A stretch of 64,000 nt of DNA, taken from positions 39,162,958 through 39,226,957 of the forward strand of contig NC_084596.1 in NCBI RefSeq assembly GCF_033807715.1, written 5' to 3'. Positions 57,901 to 64,000 of the stretch are shown here, one piece after another (position 1 is the stretch's first letter; every line of letters starts with the position of its first letter). Made by a program: the position numbers and the translations under genes. The DNA comes from Cololabis saira (lineage: Eukaryota; Chordata; Actinopteri; Beloniformes; Belonidae). The notes beneath the pieces were generated by a model that did not search any database, was not told the origin of the DNA, and saw only the letters and a program-made list of their open reading frames with translations.

Positions 57901-60723
57901 AGACACTGCAGAATTTGGTTACTTTCCTCCTTCTCTGAGTTGGCAGGCTGAGGGGAGACCACTTTATATATGTTAAAGCAAGAAAAAACCTGGTTTTCAT
58001 AATAGGTGCAGTGCATAGATGGCGGGGGAATATGAACTGGTCTGAAAACAAAATTTCAGTCAAAAATATTTTTTTTGCTTTAATTCCTGCATCATCCTGT
58101 TATAAATGCCATTCAACTTTTATCTTGGAAGACGCATTTATATCGTCTCAGAGGTGAACACTGCATCGATTTATCCGTCAAACATTGTTGTCTTATGTGC
58201 AGGAAAAATGCTGCACTTTCTTTCTTAAAAGACATTTAAATGAACATAAAATCAGGCTTCCAAGCAAATGTTTATCAAGGTGTTGTTTTTGTGGCCTGAT
58301 CTCTAAAGAGAAACTGTAGGCTTGAACCGCAGTGACAGTTCGGCTTTGCAGAATCAGCGGTTCAGATCCATTTGACTGGAGGTCGAGAGCTGAGCTGACG
58401 TGTCTGTCCTGAAGAAAAGAGTCCAAAACTCGAGTCCACCTCTATCTATATATATATATATATATCTATATATATAGATATATATATATATATTTACTTT
58501 GTGGTTAGTGCCGTCTCCACGTTCCCAGGGGGGGTGTCGGGTTGTCGTCTGCTCACCAATCAGACGCTTTTTAATGACTACAGCTGACACAAAGCAAAAT
58601 GTCAAATAAACGTATGAAATATATTAATATAAATATACATGCAGATATATGAAACGTAAAATCTAATACTGAGAAGTGTGTTTATGTATCTAACCCGTTT
58701 GTCGTGAGGCTCTTGGCTCGGCTCAGTTACATCCAGAAGACATTGACACCTGTCACATGATGGCAGTAGTTCAGAGGAAAGCAGTCGTATCCGTCCAGCC
58801 GTGACGAGCTCCAGCAGCGTTTTTACCAAAGGACAGAGCAGAAGTCCCAGTTCCTAGTCCCAGTTCTGTCAGACATGCAGAGATGTAATTCCTGTAAAGA
58901 TCAGACTGAACTTGGTGGATATTTAAAGGGGACCTATTATGGCATCTAATACCTATTTTAAACAGGCCTTGAATGTCTTAAAAACAAGCTTTTGATTGTT
59001 TTTGCTAAATAAATTAGAAATTCAGCCTCTGAGCCATGTCTTTATCTTCCCATTCTCTAACCTCATTATCTATGCAGGATTCTGAGTGGGCGGGGCTATG
59101 ATAATGAGGTTCTGTGCTGATTGGCTGCCTGAATGACGCGATACACCGCTACGGAAAAATGGCGGAAGCTCCGGCCGGCGGAGTTACACTGTGTCCTCAC
59201 TGCATGCGATGCGAGCAAGCATCAGCGACAAAATCAATTCCATCCATGCATTTGCTTTATTTTCTATTGGACTGTCCTAACTGGCCGCAGTGACGCAACG
59301 CAGCGCGACGCAACGCAGCGCAACGCAGCGCGACGCGGCGCGGCGCGGCGCGGCGCGACGCAACGCAGCGCGACGCAGCGCGACGCAGCGCGACGCAGCG
59401 CGACGCAGCGCGACGCAGCGCGACGCAGCGCGACGCAGCGCGGCGCAGCGCGACGCAGCGCGACGCAGCGCGACGCAGCGCGACGCAGCGCGACGCAGCG
59501 CGACGCAGCGCGACGTTTTGTCGGACATTTGCCGGACGCCCTGCTTCTATTTTCTTCCTGTCGCTCGCGTTGAAAGCCGGTTGAAAGCGCTGTAGGAAAC
59601 AGTCATGATGAGGAACGGCTGATCCAGTTAGTTGAAATGAGAAGTTATCTCTATGATTCCTCCTCATTTCACTACAAAAACCTCAATAAAGTGGCAGCTG
59701 CTGGAGGGAGATGGACAGAGAGCGTCCAATGTCACGCAGTGCGACGCGATAGTCGGACGCTCTCATGCAGTTACACGGTTTTATAGTTGTGGGCGTGGTT
59801 TGCATTTTGGTTACGTAACAAAAATCAGCAGAATCTGAACGGCTCGTAGATCCACATCACACTGGACGGCTCATCCGGGCGGCTGTACAGACACTGCAGA
59901 ATTTGGTTGCTTTCCTCCTTCTCTGAGTTGGCAGGCTGAGGGGAGACCACTTTATATATATGTTAAAGAAAGAAAAAACATGTTTTTCATAATAGGTCCC
60001 CTTTACGTTCTTCATGCTTTTCCTCCCCAGTTGTGTTGGACTCATTTGTAGTGAACTCGAGTTTATCGGGTTGTACAATCCAAATCTAATTTCTCATCAA
60101 CACAGTCACGGGGCTGTAAATTAGATGTTGGATGAAGCTAAATGTTAACGTTTCAATTCAATTTTATTTATATAGCGTCTATAAACAACAGAAGTTGTCT
60201 CTAGGTGCTTTCCAGAGACCCAGAACATGGGTCAGGAGGAAAACTGACAGGTTTGAATTTGCTCTGACTATGAACAGTTTCCTGTGACTGCAGCTTTGCT
60301 GGTAAACGCTCACGCAGGTACGAACTGACTGTATGTGTTCTTTCCTCCACAGCTGACCCTGTTTTTCCCCTACGTCTACTGCATGTGCAGCCTGTTCCTG
60401 GTCATCGTGCCTCTGTACGGAGACACCATCAACTCCCTCATCGGCATTGGCATCGCTCTGTCCGGGCTGCCGGTTTATTACGTGGCCATCTACTTGCCTG
60501 AGGAGAGGAGGCCCAAATTCATCCGAAAACTCAACGGTAGGTTTAGGCTGCGATGCGCATGAAAGAACATTTCAAAACTGACTGGTTTCCTCTGTGTCTG
60601 TTCCCATCCTCTCCTCCGTCCCCTTCTCCTTCTGCAGCCTGGGCCACCAAATACACCCAGATGATGCTCTTCTGCTGCCTGACCGACTTCGACTATGATC
60701 CAGAAAACGGTAAAACTCAGTGA
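46656..60723 (+). CDS. slc7a6: y+LAT-type amino-acid transporter, probably SLC7A6 (gene span, 9 coding exons)
   Basis: This is a light subunit of the heteromeric amino-acid transporters. Paired with SLC3A2 (4F2hc) at the plasma membrane, y+LAT proteins exchange cationic amino acids for neutral amino acids plus sodium. Nine exons join in phase to 1536 nt, 511 aa plus stop, the usual family length. Signatures: [17 protein letters not shown] at about 55-70, [19 protein letters not shown] at 93-111, the extracellular Cys at about 158 in YPTCQPPY that would form the disulfide to SLC3A2, [35 protein letters not shown], and [12 protein letters not shown]. Twelve membrane helices are expected. [11 protein letters not shown] and [16 protein letters not shown] favour SLC7A6 over SLC7A7. 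The last exon reads [13 protein letters not shown] then TGA. All introns are GT-AG, and the coding exons show no frameshift. Confidence 0.92.
47340..47712 (+). mobile_element. LINE 3' UTR and (TTGAA)n tail, slc7a6 intron 1
   Basis: CTAAAGGGGAGTTTTTCTTG, then GTATGGGTCTCTGGAAAGCG and TAGACGCTATATAAATAAGA, ending in TTGAATTGAATTGAATTGAA. This is a characteristic 3' end of a fish L2-type LINE. Confidence 0.65.
48805..48950. repeat. (TA)n hairpin: inverted arms around about 37 TA units, slc7a6 intron 1
   Basis: CATACAGACACATAAAAACA plus CTAAGAGAACAT on the left is the near-perfect inverse of ATGTTCTCTTAGGGTTTTTA plus TGTGTCTGTATG on the right. Between them is an unbroken TA run (48838-48913). 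The arms and loop would form one long hairpin, as in a MITE that expanded at its centre. Confidence 0.9.
49101..50138. mobile_element. DNA transposon with about 58-bp inverted ends, slc7a6 intron 1
   Basis: Left GGCCCTGTCCCAATATTCCC with ACTACCCCTAGTTTTCAGC pairs with right GTAGGGGTAGTGGGAGTATT and GGGACAGGCCCC; the match continues to AAATTTTGC on both sides. No transposase frame. A MITE copy is nested at 49540. Another right-end-like block (GGTGTATTGGGATTGGCCC) is at about 50180-50244. Confidence 0.7.
49540..49678. mobile_element. MITE copy 3 (GC-rich palindromic family), nested
   Basis: The best-preserved copy. GGCTGATTTATGGTTCCGCG with TTACACCAACGCAGAGCC on the left mirrors GGCTCTGCGTCGATTTAACG with CGGAACCATAAATCAGC on the right. 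The centre has three tandem CCGTACCCTACG units. Inserted in the larger element at 49101-50138. Confidence 0.85.
50300..50425 (+). CDS. slc7a6: slc7a6 exon 2
   Basis: Acceptor TCTCTTCCAG, donor GTAAGT. Encodes [20 protein letters not shown] and [21 protein letters not shown] hAT MITE starts only 36 bp past the donor. Confidence 0.93.
50461..50974. mobile_element. hAT MITE with 8-bp target duplication, slc7a6 intron 2
   Basis: The termini CAGGGGTCGGCAA and TTGCCGACCCCTG are perfect 12-13-bp inverted repeats. They are flanked by TCCGACAG (50453-50460) and TCCTACAG (50975-50982), 7 of 8 matching. The interior is a run of degenerate AAAAGTCGAAATGTCGAGA units of about 19 bp. CAGGGGTCGGCAA ends are typical of a widespread hAT family. 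Confidence 0.9.
51022..51166 (+). CDS. slc7a6: slc7a6 exon 3
   Basis: Acceptor CTCCGTGCAG, donor GTGATG. Encodes [20 protein letters not shown] and [20 protein letters not shown]. It ends in a split Arg codon. Confidence 0.94.
51826..52005 (-). pseudogene. THAP domain exon
   Basis: The minus-strand frame reads [20 protein letters not shown], then [20 protein letters not shown] and [17 protein letters not shown]. This is the C2CH THAP zinc finger, with C-x4-C spacing, W and the C-x2-H-F signature. A GTAATC donor-like site follows HFV. THAP domains occur in P-element-derived and ISL2EU transposases. The AVPTAIF box is not seen in this exon. Confidence 0.7.
52044..52162. repeat. 16-bp tandem repeat
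   Basis: About seven copies of CTCAGTCTTTCTGCCA, switching to CTGACA in the last four. Lies at the edge of the THAP-bearing remnant. Confidence 0.9.
52407..52795 (+). mobile_element. tRNA-derived SINE with (GGAT)n tail
   Basis: The start GTGGCAGCACAGTGGCTTAG has an A-box-like TGGCTTAGTGGTTAGC, and a B box GGTTCGACTCC follows at about 52469. The body has CTCCCCGTGCTTGCGTGGGT and AGTCCAAAAACATGCATATT. It ends in GGATGGATGGATGGA. This is a very common fish repeat. Confidence 0.75.
52796..54107 (+). pseudogene. RTE-type (Rex3-like) LINE reverse transcriptase, 5'-truncated and frameshifted
   Basis: Motifs in order: [50 protein letters not shown] (the Y/FADD catalytic box), [50 protein letters not shown] and [20 protein letters not shown]. 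Frameshifts at about 53290, 53480 and 53870 break the frame, and a short repeated segment occurs near 53850-53900. The endonuclease domain is absent. Confidence 0.85.
54581..55272. other. Intron 3 remainder, gene-free
   Basis: GC-rich simple stretch with a C-run at 54847-54861; no coding signal other than the slc7a6 splice acceptor at 55271-55272. Confidence 0.4.
55273..55396 (+). CDS. slc7a6: slc7a6 exon 4
   Basis: Acceptor TGGTTGCAG, donor GTAAGG. Encodes [20 protein letters not shown] and [21 protein letters not shown]. Phase 0 at the end. The preceding 4.1-kb intron contains THAP, L2, SINE and RTE sequences. Confidence 0.94.
56053..56156 (+). CDS. slc7a6: slc7a6 exon 5
   Basis: Acceptor GACCCCGCAG, donor GTAAGA. 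Encodes [20 protein letters not shown] and [14 protein letters not shown]. The family usually has TFADQ at the start; here TFGDT. Confidence 0.93.
56246..56342 (+). CDS. slc7a6: slc7a6 exon 6
   Basis: Acceptor CGGTGGTGCAG, donor GTGAGG. Encodes [20 protein letters not shown] and [12 protein letters not shown]. The intron before it is only 89 bp. Confidence 0.94.
56446..56595 (+). CDS. slc7a6: slc7a6 exon 7
   Basis: Acceptor GTGGCTGCAG, donor GTGCGT. Encodes [20 protein letters not shown] and [20 protein letters not shown]. Phase 0 both sides. Confidence 0.94.
56815..56941. mobile_element. MITE copy 4 (GC-rich palindromic family), slc7a6 intron 7
   Basis: Starts TTAAGCCTGAATTATGGTTC and ends GCGTTGGTGTAACGCGGAAC then CATAAATCAGCCTTTAGGC. 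Contains CGTACCCTACGCCGTAGG like the other three copies. Confidence 0.8.
57020..57295. other. Very GC-rich insert, possible rDNA spacer fragment
   Basis: About 275 bp of extreme GC content in an AT-rich intron, with CCGCCGCC, GCGCCCCCCGGCGGGTCG and GGCGGCGGCGACTCTGG runs. The style resembles fish ribosomal ITS/ETS spacer. No 5.8S, 18S or 28S core is present, so the call rests on composition only. Its open frames are composition effects. Confidence 0.3.
57545..57735. mobile_element. Mariner-like MITE fragment
   Basis: GGTCGGAAAATTAGAATATG and AATTCAATTTAAAAGTTGAA, then CATGCAAAGCAAGACATG. It is related in style to the palindromic element at 38610-38974. One end is missing. Confidence 0.45.
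57736..58013. mobile_element. Kolobok-like element, truncated copy
   Basis: CACTGCTACGAAAAAATGGC and CTCCGGCCGGCGGAGTTA match 59144-59188. AACGGCTCGTAGATCCACAT through GGTTTTCATAATAGGT matches 59835-59995. The left end and the internal CGACGCAGCG array are absent. Confidence 0.75.
58014..58926. other. Intron 7 stretch with (TA)n
   Basis: No gene. A TATATA/TCTATA simple repeat lies at about 58444-58492. Confidence 0.5.
58927..60002. mobile_element. Kolobok-like element with TTAA site, slc7a6 intron 7
   Basis: The ends AGGGGACCTATTATG and CATAATAGGTCCCCT are a perfect 15-bp inverted repeat. The flanks TTAA (58923-58926) and TTAC (60003-60006) fit a TTAA target duplication with one mutation. 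There is no transposase frame. The interior carries a GC-rich 10-bp array. A second partial copy is at 57736. Confidence 0.75.
59291..59513. repeat. 10-bp minisatellite (CGACGCAGCG) inside Kolobok-like element
   Basis: About 22 tandem copies of CGACGCAGCG, with CAACGCAGCG and CGGCGCGGCG variants near the left edge. Several frames on both strands are open through it only because the unit lacks stops. Confidence 0.95.
60152..60240 (-). mobile_element. LINE 3' end, slc7a6 intron 7
   Basis: TTCAATTCAATTTTATTTAT, then ATAGCGTCTATAAACAACAG and TTTCCAGAGACCCAGAACAT. Same family as 20647-20790. Confidence 0.6.
60353..60536 (+). CDS. slc7a6: slc7a6 exon 8
   Basis: Acceptor TTTCCTCCACAG, donor GTAGGT. 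Encodes [20 protein letters not shown] and [20 protein letters not shown], the last two membrane helices. The preceding 3.8-kb intron is filled with Kolobok-like and other repeats. Confidence 0.94.
60638..60723 (+). CDS. slc7a6: slc7a6 exon 9 (C-terminus)
   Basis: Acceptor CTTCTGCAG. Encodes [20 protein letters not shown] and PENGKTQ, then TGA. A cryptic GTAAAA donor lies within the final codons, so an alternative C-terminus cannot be excluded, but read-through to the stop gives the normal family length. Confidence 0.85.
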
Positions 60724-62830
60724 GATGCAGGAAAACTCCTTCGTTCATCCGTTGACTTTCTGAAAGCTAAAAACAAACCAAGACCCGGCGTGAACAGACG
60801 GACGAGGTTTGGAACATTTTTAAAGATCTCATCTGTCAGGTGAAATGACTCACCGGGGAGCAGCGATCGCACGGGAAACCCCGAACTCTTGCTCTCTCAT
60901 GTAAATGAATTGACTTCTCTCCTGGGATCCGACACGAGGGATCTGAATAAAACCTTTGAAAGACAGTTCCAGCACACATTTCATTGTTTAGAATTATTTT
61001 AGTATGACTTAAAAAGCACATTACTTAACGCTTAATGCTAAAACTCAGTTTTCAGCTTCCGGCGTTTAGCAGGTGCTCATTTTATGTTTCACAGACAACA
61101 CTTTGTAAAAAAAAAAAAAAAGGAAAGAAAAAAAGATGCAGATTATCATCAGCCGTGCCGTGCCGCACTGTTGTTTCACTGCAAGGAGTATAACAAAAAC
61201 CTCATCTTCCTATTTGGAAGTTCACAAGTTCATCCTCCAGAATCTTTTACCGCCGTCAGAGCAGTTTTAGAAACGCCAGCTTGCTTCATCTGCAGGACGA
61301 GAGCAGAACCCGCCTGCACCGCGCCTGCGTTTCCTGCCAGCACAGGGCAAAGGTCGGACCGCCTAGTTAACCCACCCGTCCTGGTGTTTACAGCCCAGCT
61401 GTGGTCGGACGGCGCTTGAATGTCTGAAAACAACGACGTCCTCATTTAGTACAAAACAAACTCTGTATGTTCATATTTTAAAATGAAACTGCTTTTTACT
61501 TTGTACACTGAAGTCTTGATAGATATGAGAGCGCCACTTTCAGTCTTTAGTCTTTTTATCGTATGAAAGTGTGAAGTTTAACATCTAATTGTCTTCAGGC
61601 GGCACAAGATGTGACTCGTTGATGTCTTGAAAACTGAGAGCCTTTTCTACATTAAGACAAATGTGAATTTTCTTGAGTGAAATCTGTCATGTTTTTTCAT
61701 CATGCTGTATTACAATTAAACTTTGAATATATATATATATACATATATATACATATATTTGCATGTAAGATGGTGTCATTCATTATTAGCTTTGTGCAAT
61801 TGTCAACAAAAACATTCAAAGTATGAACACAAAGCACCAACCAGGCTGCATAAATCTTGATGTTTTTACCTGAATCCCCCATTTCTCCTGTACAACACCT
61901 ACAAACATTGTTGTTGTTAGAACAACTGGCCACAAACATCACAACCCGGGGCTTTGCAAGAAGCAAAACCCAGCCAAAAAAACACTCATCCCCATGTTTC
62001 TCCATCCTCGTTTTGAAAGTCACACCTGTCTGATGGCGTATTTGATCCTACTGATGTAGGGACAATCCGTCATTGTACGCCATCTAATCTAATCTGTAGT
62101 TGGAAAAAAAAAACTCTTCTGTCCACCTTCTTAAAGAGGGGGAACACCACCTCTGTCTGCCGATCTCAGGCACTGTCCCCAATGTCCACGCAATGTTGCA
62201 CAGGCGTGTCCACCAAGACAGCCACACAACATCCAGAGCTTTAAGGGATGAGGCTCACCCCTGGTGCCTGGGCACCCAGGAGCTCCTTAACCGGTGACCT
62301 CGGCTCCAGAAAAAGGAGAACCCACCTCCAAGCTTGAAGGCTCTGCCTCTTTATAGGAAGGCATGTCGGCATGGCAAGGCATGTTTACATTTCACTCTGC
62401 ATCAGTATTACAAGATTTACGATAACTAATCTGCATGTTATGGCAATCTATCAACAAAAAATGCCATGTGAGGGAATTTGAAGCCATTTCCAACTCATGC
62501 TGGTTCCGAAAGAAGTGGTCCGACAGGGAGCTGCGTTCAACATTTTATTTTGCATGTGCAAAGCTTCAAAAAACAACACCTACCAAAAACCGGGTGCTGA
62601 ATGAAAGATAAAGTGCAAGCTTGCATATGATCAAAAAAGACAACACATTAAGCTGCTGTATAGAACAAACCATGCAGACCCAGACACACACTTTGTGCAC
62701 GGTTGAAAAACGGTGTGGCTTCCCAGCTCCTAATTCCCCTGCACCTGATCACCTGTGTCTCCCTTATCTAACCTCTGATTGACAATTACCTCCTATGCCC
62801 ACAGGTGCGCAGGTGATGTAATGACAACCT
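60724..62830. other. Presumed slc7a6 3' UTR and flanking DNA
   Basis: No coding frame supported. A TA-rich repeat lies at 61727-61757. TGATGGCGTA at 62031-62040 and TACGCCATC at 62076-62084 form a short inverted repeat. Confidence 0.45.
61715..61720 (+). terminator. Candidate slc7a6 polyadenylation signal
   Basis: ATTAAA, a common variant signal, about 1 kb after the stop and followed by AT-rich DNA. Others further downstream could be used instead. Confidence 0.3.

Positions 62831-62831
<1 letters not shown>

Positions 62832-62862
<31 letters not shown>
62832..62862. repeat. (CA)n microsatellite
   Basis: About 15-16 CA units. Confidence 0.95.
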
Positions 62863-62864
<2 letters not shown>

Positions 62865-63276
62865 CACAACTCTAAATTGGCTACAACATTTGACTAATAT
62901 TATGCATTAGCTGCTTTAAGTAACATTCTTCAAGGAACTAAGGCCCTTTGAGATCGTAGTCTGCTGTACAAAACGATGTGTTTAAGTGAATGAATGTGGT
63001 CCCATGAAGACATCCTTTGATATTCACCGGCGGGTGAAATGTAAATTCCAGTTTACACTTTATAAAAAAAATTACAAATTTGTACCGATCAAACTGCGTA
63101 ACACCATAGCAGACCCTCGTCTGTTTTGAAGAAACCTTACATGAACAAATAGGAATCTGTCAGATATGATTTAATCCAACGTAGAGCTGTCCCTTTAATC
63201 CCAACAACATGCTGTAACCTGTGCAGTAAAATGCTGTGATCTAAACTATTAAAAGCAGCACTGAGGTCCAGTAGAA
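62863..63276. other. Repeat-derived, gene-free stretch
   Basis: No gene. The text from about 63160 onward (TTTAATCCAACGTAGAGCTG, GCAGCACTGAGGTCCAGTAG) reads like the interior of an old LINE. It continues on the far side of the MITE at 63285. Confidence 0.35.
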
Positions 63277-63284
63277 CCAGTATG

Positions 63285-63916
63285 CAGTGGTGGACAGTAA
63301 CGGAGTAAATTTACTTGAGTACTGTACTTAAGTACATATCCAGAGGATTTGTACTTTACTTGAGTATTAGATTTCTTTGGTACTTATTACTCTTACTTGA
63401 ATACATTTCCAAGACAAATATTTTTACTTTTACTCGAGTAAATTTCTAGGAAGGCTGAAAAGTACTTGTTACTTTCAGGTCTGCTCTTTTTTCTTCTTCC
63501 CTAAAATCCTATTGGACACAAGCTGTTTTTGTCAAAGGAGGAGACGTATCACAGTGCACGCTCTCCACTGGGATGTACGTAAAGCGGAAATACGTCAAGC
63601 CTCCTCAAAACGATACCGCCAAAGTAGCTTGCGTTTGTCAAGACAGAGCCGCAACAATTAATTTAGAAAAAATATAGTAATTTACTGATGTGGAAAATAA
63701 TAAATTTACTCTTACCCTTACTCTTACTTTTACTTAAAGTAAATTTAAAAGCATTTACTTTTGGATACTTAAGTACCTTTTAAAAGCAAGTACTTTTCTA
63801 CTCTTACTCGAGTAATATTTTGACTGAGCTACTTTTACTTGTAACGGAGTAAATTTTGACCAGTAGTATTTGTACTCTTACTCAAGTACTGGGGTGGAGT
63901 ACTCTGTCCACCTCTG
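63285..63916. mobile_element. hAT MITE with perfect 8-bp target duplication
   Basis: The termini CAGTGGTGGACAGTAACGGA and AGTACTCTGTCCACCTCTG are inverted copies. They are flanked by CCAGTATG at 63277-63284 and 63917-63924. The interior is rich in ACTTGAGTA/TACTCGAGTAAA words. No coding capacity. This type is abundant in fish genomes. Confidence 0.9.
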
Positions 63917-64000
63917 CCAGTATGGACACTAATCCCTTATCTGAGGCCATAAGAAGGTCGTTCGTGACTGGAACCAGTGCTGTCTCTGTGCTATGATGCA

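Noticed and set aside
59133..59667. Arg/Ala-rich frames on both strands
   Set aside because: They exist only because CGACGCAGCG units contain no stop; the array lies inside a transposon.

Overview
The window looks like nuclear DNA of a teleost fish. It holds two multi-exon vertebrate genes with GT-AG introns. They lie in a background of fish-type repeats: non-LTR fragments of L2/CR1, RTE and L1 type, hAT elements with 8-bp target duplications, piggyBac, Harbinger/ISL2EU and Kolobok relatives, and many micro- and minisatellites. Nothing prokaryotic is visible: no operons, no CRISPR array. I cannot name the species.

Layout. Positions 1-9400 are intergenic. They are dominated by a satellite-like array of AGTACCAGT-type units in three blocks (about 1.89-2.19, 3.64-7.55 and 8.20-8.76 kb). 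An L2/CR1-like LINE fragment and a 30-bp minisatellite separate the blocks. Positions 9400-26100 are gene-poor and rich in transposons: a complete-ended hAT element (12830-14015), a decayed LINE (14135-15640), and a 3.3-kb inverted-repeat element carrying Myb/SANT-like and YqaJ-associated-like ORFs (21352-24694) with a second hAT element nested in it.

Positions 26386-39478 (+) carry ripk2, receptor-interacting serine/threonine kinase 2, the kinase downstream of NOD1/NOD2. I could place 11 coding exons whose phases join into one 584-codon frame, with the kinase domain in exons 1-7 and the CARD in the last exon. A CpG-rich, TATA-less candidate promoter with TCACGTGA and CCGGAAG motifs lies just upstream.

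Positions 39700-46600 are intergenic, with a 15/16-bp minisatellite, a Harbinger-like element containing a piggyBac remnant, and an L1-like fragment. Positions 46656-60723 (+) carry a y+LAT amino-acid transporter, best read as slc7a6. Its nine exons join into a 511-codon frame. Its introns hold most of the nested mobile elements in the right half of the window. The remainder (60724-64000) is probable 3' UTR and repeats, ending in a hAT-type MITE.

The two genes are neighbours but work in unrelated pathways: innate immune signalling and cationic/neutral amino-acid exchange. I found no clear new biological system. The most unusual structures are the long AGTACCAGT array with two frames open for more than 1200 codons, the big palindromic element with a nested hAT, and several dated nested insertions. 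All statements come from reading the sequence and from family knowledge; no database search was run.
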